The notes under the pieces were generated by a model. The model searched no databases. It worked only from the letters and a program-made list of their open reading frames with translations, and was not told the origin of the DNA. Source: A07HB70 sp964512675 (GTDB lineage: Archaea; Halobacteriota; Halobacteria; Halobacteriales; Haloferacaceae). From it: DNA of 64,000 nucleotides. The position numbers and the translations under genes are program-made. Numbering within the stretch: position 1 is the stretch's first letter; the number at the start of each line of letters is the position of its first letter. Location of the stretch: contig CAZEJR010000009.1 of the NCBI GenBank assembly GCA_964512675.1, forward strand, positions 1 through 64,000. The letters are read 5' to 3'. This document shows positions 43,541 through 51,603 of this stretch, piece by piece.

Positions 43541-45987
43541 CCGTCGTCGAGCGACGTCCGCTCCGCCGGCGCGTAGTCGCTCCCCGCCACCTCGCGTACG
43601 CGACCCGCCGTCACCTCGCCGACGCCGTCCACGTCCATCAGCTGTGTCTCGGTCGCGGTCATCACTGCCTCGACGCTCCCGAAGTGCTCTAAGAGCGACC
43701 GCGCCGTCACCGGCCCTACCTCGCCGACCGCGCTCACGACGTACTCCTGCCGTTCGTCGAGGGTCTTCGCGCCCTTCTCGCCGTGAGCGCTCACCGCGCG
43801 GTCGCGGGTCCGCTGCTCTCGCTTCGCCAGCACCGCGAGGGTGTCTGCGGTCCCGCCCTCGTCAGCGACGTGGAGAACGCTGACGTCGAAGTCGACGGCG
43901 AGCGACGCCAGCGCGCCACGGACCGCGTCGGGGTGGACGTTGCGCTCGCCGTAGAGGTCGCCGCCCTCGACGAGGAGGACGGGACGGGCGTAGTGACGCG
44001 ACATGGCGCGGGCCTGCTCGAACAGCGACCGCTCTTCGCCGAGCAGAGTGTCGAGAAAGTCGCTCACGGTCTTGCGCTCGACGACGACCCGGTCGGAGAC
44101 GACGTAGTCGCCGACCGCCAGCGTCTCGAGCCGGGTGTCGACCCCGTCGCGTGTCGAGAGGTCGCGTGCGATAGTCGAGTCGAGTTCGCGCTGGTCGACC
44201 ACGACCTCGACGACGTCGGCCTCGTCCGCGGGCGTCGCGGCTGTCCCGTCGGTCGTTTCGGGGGCGTCCGTCTCGGCGGCGAAGTCGGTCAGCGCGGCGT
44301 CGGGGGCGTCACCGCCGTTCCCGGGCGACTCGCCGGAATCGCCCGTCTCGTCGTCACCGTCGAACTCGTCGAGGGCCCGCTGGCCGTCCGACAGCTCCGC
44401 CGTCAGCTCGTCTGCGGCGCTTTTCAGCGCCGCCAGCTCCTCGGCCATCTCCTCCTCGCGGCGCTTCGAGATCCAGAAGTACGCCTCGTCACGGGTGTCC
44501 GAGGCCATCAGCACGACGACGCGGCCGTCGTCCTGCCGGCCCGTCCGGCCCTTGCGCTGGATGGACCGGATAGCGGTCGGCACGGGTTCGTAGAACAGCA
44601 CCAGGTCCACCTCCGGGACGTCGAGCCCCTCCTCGGCGACGGAGGTCGAGACGAGGACGTCGAACTCGCCGGCACGGAAGTCGTCCAGGGTCGCCTGCTG
44701 CTGTGTCTGGGTCATCCCGTCGCTCCCCTCGCGGTCGCCCTGACCGACGAACTTCCGGACCGCGAACCCCTCGGAGAGAAAGTCGACGAGCGCCTCCGCC
44801 GTGTCGCGGGACTCGGTGAAGACGATGACACGGTCGCCCCCCTCGACGCCGAGCGTCTCCGCGAGGAGGATCCGGGTGCGCCGGAACTTCGGGTGCAGGT
44901 CGTCGAACGACTCGGCGGTCCGCATCGCCTCACGCACCCGCGGGTCGGCGACGAGCCGCTGTGAGGCCTTCGACGCGCCCGACGAGCGGGCGGCGTTGCG
45001 CTGTCGCTCGAAGTACCGCCGCAGCGCCTCGACGCTCTGGGTCTCGGCGTAGGTGACCGCGGTCCGGAGCTTCCGGACCTCCGCGAGGTGGCTCATCGCC
45101 TCGTACCCCTCCGAGCGGTCGGCGTCCATCATCTCCTGGACCGTGCCCTGGATGCGGTTGATCTGCGACTCGGACATGTCCGGCTTCGTGCTCTTCGTGA
45201 CGCCGAGCTCCTTCAGCGTCGTCAGCCGGTCGGTGATCACCTCGTTGATCGCGTCGCGGATCGCGACGACCTCGTCTGGCAGGTCGAGTTCGACCCACTC
45301 GACGTCGGTCTCGTGGGTGTAGTCGGCGACGTCGGCGTCGTCTTCGGTCATCACCGCCACCTCGTCGAGCCCGAGGTTCTCACAGACCCGTCGAATCGCG
45401 TCGGCGTCGCCGCCCGGTGAGGCGCTCATCCCCGTCACGAGCGGCTCGGCGGCGTCCGCGCCGTACCGCTCGGCGACGTAGACGTAGGCGTAGTCGCCGG
45501 TCGCACGGTGACACTCGTCGAAGGTGAGGTGGGTGACGGACGCGAGGTCGATACGGCCCCCGATCAGGTCGTTCTCGACCACCTGTGGCGTCGCGACCAC
45601 GACGCGGGCGTCCTCCCACAGCGACGCACGGTCGTCGGGCCGCACGTCGCCGGTGAACGTCACGACCGCGTCGTCGTCGAGCGTCAGCGCCGCGCGGTAG
45701 AACGACGCGTGCTGCTGGACCAGCGGCTTCGTCGGCGCGAGGAGCAGCGCCGTGCCGCCGGCCTGGTGGAGCCGGTTGGCGGTGACCAGCAGCGACACCG
45801 CCGTCTTGCCGAGGCCGGTCGGGAGACAGACGAGCGTGTCGGCGCCACGGGCGCGGTCGACCAGCCGGGTCTGGTAGCGCCGGCGCTCGACGACGCCGGA
45901 CGCGACCAGCGGCCGGTCGACGTACTCGGTGTCCGCGTCGGCCTCGGTGGTCGCCATCTGGTCTCGAGTCGGGGGCTGCCGGCTCAT
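43537..45987 (-). CDS. hef: Hef helicase/nuclease (XPF/FANCM family)
   Basis: Fork-processing protein of 816 residues. Helicase half: Walker A LPTGLGKTAVSLLV, motif II TFDECHRATG (DECH), and GRTGRQDDGRV (motif VI, the family-specific R-x-GRTGR). Then a variable linker (about 530-605) and the XPF-type nuclease: VVVDQRELDSTIARDL, VVVERKTVSDFLDTLL (the ERKxxxD active site), HYARPVLLVEGG. Two C-terminal helix-hairpin-helix motifs close it (AVGEVGPVTARSLLEHFGSV, DVDGVGEVTAGRVREV). All catalytic residues are intact. Full-length Hef is a replication restart factor in haloarchaea. The first ATG (45987) or MATTEAD (45957) could be the true start. Confidence 0.96.
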   Translation of the reverse strand: MSRQPPTRDQMATTEADADTEYVDRPLVASGVVERRRYQTRLVDRARGADTLVCLPTGLGKTAVSLLVTANRLHQAGGTALLLAPTKPLVQQHASFYRAALTLDDDAVVTFTGDVRPDDRASLWEDARVVVATPQVVENDLIGGRIDLASVTHLTFDECHRATGDYAYVYVAERYGADAAEPLVTGMSASPGGDADAIRRVCENLGLDEVAVMTEDDADVADYTHETDVEWVELDLPDEVVAIRDAINEVITDRLTTLKELGVTKSTKPDMSESQINRIQGTVQEMMDADRSEGYEAMSHLAEVRKLRTAVTYAETQSVEALRRYFERQRNAARSSGASKASQRLVADPRVREAMRTAESFDDLHPKFRRTRILLAETLGVEGGDRVIVFTESRDTAEALVDFLSEGFAVRKFVGQGDREGSDGMTQTQQQATLDDFRAGEFDVLVSTSVAEEGLDVPEVDLVLFYEPVPTAIRSIQRKGRTGRQDDGRVVVLMASDTRDEAYFWISKRREEEMAEELAALKSAADELTAELSDGQRALDEFDGDDETGDSGESPGNGGDAPDAALTDFAAETDAPETTDGTAATPADEADVVEVVVDQRELDSTIARDLSTRDGVDTRLETLAVGDYVVSDRVVVERKTVSDFLDTLLGEERSLFEQARAMSRHYARPVLLVEGGDLYGERNVHPDAVRGALASLAVDFDVSVLHVADEGGTADTLAVLAKREQRTRDRAVSAHGEKGAKTLDERQEYVVSAVGEVGPVTARSLLEHFGSVEAVMTATETQLMDVDGVGEVTAGRVREVAGSDYAPAERTSLDDG

Positions 45988-46033
45988 AAGCGTTCGCCGA
46001 GCGGGGTGAAACTGGACGCGGGCGCGTCCGGCC

Positions 46034-49000
46034 TCAGGCGCGCCGCGTCGCCAGCAGCGCCGCCGCCAGCAGCGCGACGAGCGCGACGGCTGCGCCGAAG
46101 CCCGGCCCGCCGCCGCTGGTGGGTGTCGGGGTCGGCGTCGGGGTCGCCGTCGGGGTCGGGGTCGGCGTCGCCGTCGGGGTCGGCGTCGGCGTCGGGGTGT
46201 CCTGCTCCGTCGGCGTCGGCGTCGGGGTGTCGACCGTCTCGACGAGTTCGACCGTCTCGCGCCGGGTGTTCGACCCGTCCTCGACGATCAGGTCGTACGT
46301 GCCGATCGCCGCGCCGGCGGTGTCGATCTCGACGACCCAGCTGCCGGACTGGCCCCAGAGGTCCGTCGAGACCAGGCCGACCGAGACGTCGCCGTCTCGC
46401 AGTTCGACCGTGATCACGTTGTCCTCGGGCTGGAGGTTCGTCGTCCCCTCGACGACCATCACGTCACCGACGGCGACGGGGTTGAGTCCCGTGGCAGCGC
46501 TGTCCTGCGGGTAGACGTCCGTGACCTGCGTCTGTGCGTCGGTAAGCTGGACCGTCTCGGTGTGTGCCAGGTCGTCGCTCGCGGTGTCGTTGACGGTCTG
46601 AGAGCGGATCAGGTCGTTCGTCTGGCTCGCGGTGAGCCCCTGCGGCTCGAGCTCGTCGACGAGGTAGTCCTCGAGCCCGTCTATCGTAGTGCCGGTCGAC
46701 CCCGGCAGGTTGCCGTCGCCGACCCGACCGTCGCGGCCGGCGCTCACGACGTACAGCGTCACGTCACCCTCGGAGAGTCCGGAGACCGGGATGTCCTCCT
46801 CGTCGATGCGCGCTCCCTCCTCGTCGACGTCGATCTCCTGGGTGGTGATCTCGCCGCGTTCGCCGACGGCGAAAAACAGCACCGACCCGGAGCCCGGCGC
46901 GGTGCCGTTCACGTCGACGGAACCGTCCTGTGTCGTGATCTGTCCGTCGACGACAGAGGGGAACGAGACCGACAGCGACTGTCCGACCACGCGGATCGAC
47001 CGCTGGTCGGAGGTGCCGCTCGTGAACTCGTTCGTCGTGAGCCGGTCGTCCGGGTCGCCGTCGCCGTCGACGTCGGCACCGGCGGCGTCGATGACACCGA
47101 TCCGGTAGCTGCCGGGGAGCGAGAGCAGACCGTTGCCGGGGCCGTCGTCGCGGCTGAGCGCGACGCCCTCCACCTCGAACTCGCCGTCGACGTCGACCGG
47201 CACGGACCGGTCGCCGTCGACGAAGACGAGCTCGTAGTCGTCGCGGTTGCGCGCGTAGATCGCGACGTCGTCGGTGCCACCGGTGGCGTTGCCGGCCACG
47301 GTGACGGTCGCGCCGACGACGTAGCGGTCGCCGGGCGACGCGAGCCGGAGTTCGCCCTCCCGGACCTCGAACTCGGCCTCGTTCGCGTCCAACTCCCCGG
47401 TGCCAGCCGGGGTCGGAGGCCGGGTGAACGTCCCGCCGCTCGTCGCCAGCGGGTCCGAGACGGTCACCGCGACGTCCGTGTCGCCGAGGAACTGGGTGTC
47501 GATCGAGCCGGCGCCGGAGCCGTCGTCGTCGACCTCGACGACGGCGTATGCGGCGTCGACGTCGTCGCTCGCCCGCGCGTCCAGTTCGCGCACGTAGCCG
47601 CCGGAGCCGTTGACGTAGCCGACCTCCCGTGTGTCGCCGGCGCTACGGAAGACCGTCGCCGCCTGCGACGGCGAGACGTCGTCGCGGAGGTCGCCCGCGT
47701 CGATCCGGAGCAGGTGGAAGTCGCCGGCTGCGCCGCCGACCACGTCGAATCGGGTGTTCTCGCCCTGTGACACGGGGTCGTCCTCGATCTCGACGCCGAC
47801 GTTGTCCTGCGCGCTGATCTCGACGAACCGGGTGTCGGTCGCGTCGTCGAACGTCAGCGAGTCTGAGCCCTGGACGGTGACGTTGTACCGACCGGCCTCA
47901 CTGTCGCGGAGGTCGAGCCCGACCCTGGCCGTGCCGTCGGACGACGACACCTCGGAGGCGTCTGCGACGGCGTTCGTCACCTCGAGACCCGAGGGGCCCT
48001 CGACGACCAGCTCGACGTTCTCGGCCTCGTAGTAGTTGTACTCGACGAACACGTCGAGGGTCGCCTGTGGCTGTGCGACCGTCCCGTCCGAGACGTCCGC
48101 GCCGTTCTGGTTCCGTATCTCGAACGTCTGGATGCGCGGCCGGTCGACGATGACGCCGGGCGAGCCGGAGTCGCCGTCGTTCGTGTACCGACCGGCCCGC
48201 TCCTCCGACGAGAGCGGCGGGCTGAGAACCCGTCCCGCGGCGTCGCCGCTGACGCCGACGAGCGACGACGACAGCGACCCGCCGAACTCAATGTCGTCCT
48301 CGCCCCGGAAGACGCGCGCGCCGTCGTAGACGACACCCTCGCCGTTCGAGGTGTCGAAGTCGCCGGAGCCACCGGGGCCGGCACGGGTCACGCCGGACTG
48401 CTGGGTGACGGTGAAAGAGGTGGAGGGTGACCCCGAGGGCGACTGGTCGGGCGAACTGCCGACAGACCCGCCGATATTGTAGGTCAGACTCGTCCCCGGC
48501 GACACGCTGCCCGCGTCGACGGGAAGGTCGACGTCGACCGTGACCGGCCCGTCGCCGTCGTCTGTGACGGGGACGGTGACGACGCCGCTGTTGACCGACG
48601 GCTTCCCGTTACTGCTCCCGCTCGACACAGACGCCTTCGGGGGACCGGTGAGCGACCCGCCGGCGTTCTGGAGCGCTGTCACGTTCAAGTAGGCAGCGCC
48701 GTTCGGGTTACCGCCGGTGTTCACCGTGACCCCGGAGACGGTCTGTGTCTGCCCGCCGGAGGCGGTGATGTCCGGGGCGCTCCCGGCAGCCGCCACGGGG
48801 TCGACGACGGCGCCCGAGACGGTCGTGAAGTCCCTCGTCCCGTTCCTGATCGTGATCGTCTGTGCGCCCGTCGTACTCGCGCTGCTCGTGTCGTAGGTGA
48901 CACTGACGGTGAGCGACCCCGTGACGTCGCCGGAGTTCCCTCCGGCGTCTTGGACTGTCACCTCCACGTCGTTACCGCTCGGGCTGGCGCTCGCGGAGAA

Positions 49001-49297
49001 GTCGGTCGCGGCCGTCGGCGAGACGCTCGCGCCGGTGACGGACGCACCGGCGGCGCTGGCGAGTGCGCTCGTCTCGACCGTGAGGGTATCCGAACTGTTG
49101 TTCACCACCGTCACGTCGAAGCTGATATCCTGTTCTGCGCCCGTTGTGCCGACGACCACGTCGGTCGCACTGGCACTACTGACGGACGAGGCGGCAGCCG
49201 ACGCCGGCTCCGCGAACCCGAGCGGGACGACGACGGCGGAGAGAGTCACGACAGCCGCGAAGAGAACCGCGACCGTTCGCGTAGTAGTGTCTGACAT
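46034..49297 (-). CDS. Large PGF-CTERM surface glycoprotein (S-layer-like)
   Basis: Exported cell surface protein of 1087 residues. A signal peptide (RTVAVLFAAVVTLSAVVVPL then GFAEPASAAA) is followed by a long Thr/Ser/Val-rich beta domain region without Cys. A Thr-Pro repeat from about residue 1020 forms a glycosylated spacer. The C-terminus GGGPGFGAAVALVALLAAAL is the PGF-CTERM signal read by archaeosortase ArtA, which removes it and attaches the protein to lipid. Several NxS/T sites could carry N-glycans. It resembles haloarchaeal surface proteins of the BGTF/S-layer type but is not clearly the S-layer itself. The start ATG (MSDTTTRTVAV) follows several upstream in-frame codons that I reject. 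Confidence 0.85.
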   Translation of the reverse strand: MSDTTTRTVAVLFAAVVTLSAVVVPLGFAEPASAAASSVSSASATDVVVGTTGAEQDISFDVTVVNNSSDTLTVETSALASAAGASVTGASVSPTAATDFSASASPSGNDVEVTVQDAGGNSGDVTGSLTVSVTYDTSSASTTGAQTITIRNGTRDFTTVSGAVVDPVAAAGSAPDITASGGQTQTVSGVTVNTGGNPNGAAYLNVTALQNAGGSLTGPPKASVSSGSSNGKPSVNSGVVTVPVTDDGDGPVTVDVDLPVDAGSVSPGTSLTYNIGGSVGSSPDQSPSGSPSTSFTVTQQSGVTRAGPGGSGDFDTSNGEGVVYDGARVFRGEDDIEFGGSLSSSLVGVSGDAAGRVLSPPLSSEERAGRYTNDGDSGSPGVIVDRPRIQTFEIRNQNGADVSDGTVAQPQATLDVFVEYNYYEAENVELVVEGPSGLEVTNAVADASEVSSSDGTARVGLDLRDSEAGRYNVTVQGSDSLTFDDATDTRFVEISAQDNVGVEIEDDPVSQGENTRFDVVGGAAGDFHLLRIDAGDLRDDVSPSQAATVFRSAGDTREVGYVNGSGGYVRELDARASDDVDAAYAVVEVDDDGSGAGSIDTQFLGDTDVAVTVSDPLATSGGTFTRPPTPAGTGELDANEAEFEVREGELRLASPGDRYVVGATVTVAGNATGGTDDVAIYARNRDDYELVFVDGDRSVPVDVDGEFEVEGVALSRDDGPGNGLLSLPGSYRIGVIDAAGADVDGDGDPDDRLTTNEFTSGTSDQRSIRVVGQSLSVSFPSVVDGQITTQDGSVDVNGTAPGSGSVLFFAVGERGEITTQEIDVDEEGARIDEEDIPVSGLSEGDVTLYVVSAGRDGRVGDGNLPGSTGTTIDGLEDYLVDELEPQGLTASQTNDLIRSQTVNDTASDDLAHTETVQLTDAQTQVTDVYPQDSAATGLNPVAVGDVMVVEGTTNLQPEDNVITVELRDGDVSVGLVSTDLWGQSGSWVVEIDTAGAAIGTYDLIVEDGSNTRRETVELVETVDTPTPTPTEQDTPTPTPTPTATPTPTPTATPTPTPTPTSGGGPGFGAAVALVALLAAALLATRRA
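46119..46232 (-). repeat. Low-complexity Thr-Pro coding repeat
   Basis: The minus strand carries near-perfect ACCCCGACG repeats, about 110 bp. They code for the TPTPTPT-type spacer of the surface glycoprotein, including TPTPTPTEQDT and TPTPTATPTPT. Such repeats are prone to length change; they are part of the gene. Confidence 0.85.
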
Positions 49298-49350
49298 CGT
49301 GGAGGGCGTGTCGACTCTGTTCCAGCTTTTCGATTCAAGTGTCTTATGAT

Positions 49351-50412
49351 TCAGGTCGGCGCGTCGCGCCAGACGCCCTGCCGGAGGTCCATCCACGTCA
49401 CCACGGCGACGTGTGGGAGCGTCAACACCGCGATGCCGACGAGGTAGAGCCCGAGGAGCCCCGCCCGGTCACCCGCGCCCGGCGCGTTCGGCACCGCGAC
49501 CCAGAGCCCGGCAAAGGCGAGCAGCGAGACGGCGGTCAGCGGCGTGGCGTCGCGGGCGAACCGCCCGAGGGCAGCCGTCGCGTCGCCGGCGACGAGGGCG
49601 TCGCTCGCCGCGTCGCTCACGACGAGAAGTCGGGCGACGTGACGCAGGGCGTGCCAGAGACAGAAGTAGACGCCGACGGCGAGCACCGGCGGGACGACCG
49701 CGAAGTAGCCCCACAGTAGCGCGACCTCGCCGGCGTCGACGAGTAGCGGCGTCCGGGCCGCGCCGGCACGGACCCGCAGGCCGCCGCCGACGACACCGAG
49801 GACGGAGAGCGCGAACAGGCCCCCGGCTGCGACGAGCCGACCCGCCGGCGAGAACAGGGGTGCGAGCGCCGCGGCGTCGGCGCCGAACAGCGAGACGACC
49901 GAGAGCGCCACCTCGCGGTAGCGCCCCGGGAACGCGACGAGCGGCGCCAGCATCGGGAGCCCGCCCCGGACGAGGAGCGCGAGGCCCCGCTCTGCGGTCG
50001 TCGGCAGGTGTTCGGCGCCGTCCAGCGCGAGGAGCGCGTAGACGTCGCCCTGTCCCCAGTGAAACAGGGTCATCGCGACGAAGAAGACGAACGACGCCGT
50101 CGGCGCGAGGAACCACGCAGCCGCGTAGGCGGCCATCAGGACGAGGTAGACGAGGACGACCCACAGCATCGAGCGGACGGTGACGCCGTCGCCGAGGCGA
50201 CCGGGGACGAGGTGGTCGACGGCGCCGTGGGGCAGCCCGAGGACGACGACGCTGAGCGCGAACGGCGCGTAGACGACGGCGGTCGGGAGGTCGACACCGA
50301 CGGCAGACCCCGTCGCCGCCGCGAGCGCGACCGCACCGAGCGCGAGCCACGAGGGCCGGACGACCGTCCGTGCCAGCGTCCGTCGGGCCGCGGGCGCGAC
50401 GGCTACCGCCAC
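49351..50412 (-). CDS. brp: Brp/Blh-type beta-carotene 15,15'-dioxygenase
   Basis: Integral membrane enzyme cleaving beta-carotene to two retinals. The 353 residues have eight or more hydrophobic segments and the conserved His sites: VLGLPHGAVDHLVPG, MTLFHWGQGDVYALL, YFCLWHALRHVARLL and VLTLPHVAVVTW. The GTG start at 50412 overlaps the lycopene cyclase stop by 10 bp, so the two form one operon. The product feeds rhodopsins, whose gene is not in this window. Confidence 0.93.
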   Translation of the reverse strand: MAVAVAPAARRTLARTVVRPSWLALGAVALAAATGSAVGVDLPTAVVYAPFALSVVVLGLPHGAVDHLVPGRLGDGVTVRSMLWVVLVYLVLMAAYAAAWFLAPTASFVFFVAMTLFHWGQGDVYALLALDGAEHLPTTAERGLALLVRGGLPMLAPLVAFPGRYREVALSVVSLFGADAAALAPLFSPAGRLVAAGGLFALSVLGVVGGGLRVRAGAARTPLLVDAGEVALLWGYFAVVPPVLAVGVYFCLWHALRHVARLLVVSDAASDALVAGDATAALGRFARDATPLTAVSLLAFAGLWVAVPNAPGAGDRAGLLGLYLVGIAVLTLPHVAVVTWMDLRQGVWRDAPT

Positions 50413-51197
50413 CGCACCACCCCCGCCGCACGCTCTGCCGCCTCGAACAGCGGTCCGGAGACGGCGCCGACCCGTCGGGCGTCCACCAGCCAGTCGTACA
50501 GCGTCAGACCCCACACGACGAGGAGGTTCGTAACGAGGAAGAACAGGCCCTCCTCGACGGGCAGACCGAGGACGAGAACTCCCGTCGAACGCTCGGGCGT
50601 GATCGTCCAGATACCGAGGCCGATCGCGACCCGGTCGGCGGCGGCGAAGTAGAGTGTCGGGACGGCGACGGCGGGGAGCCACGTCCGCCACGTCCGGGCG
50701 AGGTAGCCTCCGCCGACACCCCACTGGAGGGCGAAGAGCGGGCACGCCCACGCGAGAATCGCGCCGAGGTAGTAGCCCCGCGGGAGCGTGAGCGAGGCGA
50801 CGCCCGCCGCCGTCGCGCCGGACGCGGCGAGCACGCCCGCGACACGGGGGGTCGGACGCCAGTCCCCGGCGTCGAACGACGCGTCGACGCCGTACCACGA
50901 GAGCCAGAGACCCGTGACGACCGTCTGGAGGATGAAAAAGAGGTACTCGCCGAGCGGGACCGCGCCGAACCGCGCGACGACCGTCCCGTCGCCGTAGAAC
51001 CACACGCCTTGGACGATCATGTAGCTGTCCCAGGGCGTCGTGTACAGCACCGCCGCGACGACCATGATCGCCAGCGCGGTCCGTTCGGTCCGGCCCGCAG
51101 CGCGGATGATCGACGGTCGGAGGGCGAGGAGAGCGAGAAGCGGCGGCAGGACGAACACGGCGTGGAAGCCGAGATACGAGAGCGTCACCGCGACCAC
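50403..51197 (-). CDS. crtY: Lycopene beta-cyclase (CrtY, fused c-d type)
   Basis: Membrane enzyme that closes both ends of lycopene to give beta-carotene. The 264 residues comprise two related halves, as in haloarchaeal cyclases: VVAAVLYTTPWDSYMIVQG and FGAVPLGEYLFFILQTVVTG in the first, ERSTGVLVLGLPVEEGLFFL and VTNLLVVWGLTLYDWLVDA in the second. The PxE(E/Y)xLFF boxes are the catalytic motifs. It starts at GTG 51197 (VVAVTLSYL) and overlaps brp. Upstream lies a hairpin with a T tract. Confidence 0.93.
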   Translation of the reverse strand: MVAVTLSYLGFHAVFVLPPLLALLALRPSIIRAAGRTERTALAIMVVAAVLYTTPWDSYMIVQGVWFYGDGTVVARFGAVPLGEYLFFILQTVVTGLWLSWYGVDASFDAGDWRPTPRVAGVLAASGATAAGVASLTLPRGYYLGAILAWACPLFALQWGVGGGYLARTWRTWLPAVAVPTLYFAAADRVAIGLGIWTITPERSTGVLVLGLPVEEGLFFLVTNLLVVWGLTLYDWLVDARRVGAVSGPLFEAAERAAGVVRWR

Positions 51198-51232
51198 GCT
51201 CCGTTCATCGGTGGATTGAGCGACGGGGGGCG

Positions 51233-51255
51233 AATAAAACGCCCGTCTTCGGGCG
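51233..51255 (-). terminator. Hairpin with T-tract after the small ferredoxin gene
   Basis: On the minus strand CGCCCG-AAGA-CGGGCG forms a six-base-pair stem with a tetraloop and is followed by TTTTATT. It sits 17 bp beyond the ferredoxin stop and resembles an intrinsic terminator. The same T-rich stretch could also serve as a TATA region for crtY, whose start is about 38 bp further on. Confidence 0.6.
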
Positions 51256-51272
51256 GGGCGTCGGGGCTCGCG

Positions 51273-51524
51273 TTACACCACCCGCTCGCCGTCGTCGTAC
51301 ACCCGGATTGCGTCGACGGGACAGACCCGGGCGGCGAACGTCGCCTCGAACGTCTCGTCGTCGGGCACCTCGACGGCGTACACCTCCTCGCCCCAGTCGG
51401 CGTCGACACGTTCGCCGTCGACGAGGCGGGCCTTGCCGGCGTCGACGTCCTCCTCGAACTCCCCCCACTCCTCGACGCACTGGAACATCCCGATACAGGT
51501 CTCGCGGTCGTACTCGACGCGCAC
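51273..51524 (-). CDS. Small [3Fe-4S]-type ferredoxin
   Basis: An 83-residue electron carrier from GTG (VRVEYDRETCIGMFQCVEEW). The cluster ligands visible are Cys in TCIGMFQCV and Cys in ARVCPVDAI. Only three Cys occur in ligand positions, and the spot where a fourth would sit is occupied by another residue (Met in IGMFQC), so a [3Fe-4S] cluster is more likely than [4Fe-4S]. Acidic inserted loop (EEDVDAGKARLVDG). Its partner enzyme is unknown, often a P450 or related oxidoreductase in other organisms. Divergent from hel308. Confidence 0.85.
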   Translation of the reverse strand: MRVEYDRETCIGMFQCVEEWGEFEEDVDAGKARLVDGERVDADWGEEVYAVEVPDDETFEATFAARVCPVDAIRVYDDGERVV

Positions 51525-51603
51525 GGACGAGAGAGCGCGCCGAGCGTGAAAGCGGTGGCGGGCGAGCCGAGGGACTAAAGCCGGACACGCGCCACCGTCG
51601 AAC

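Noticed and set aside
46119..46232. DNA satellite or mobile repeat
   Set aside because: It is the in-frame coding sequence of the Thr-Pro spacer of the surface glycoprotein.
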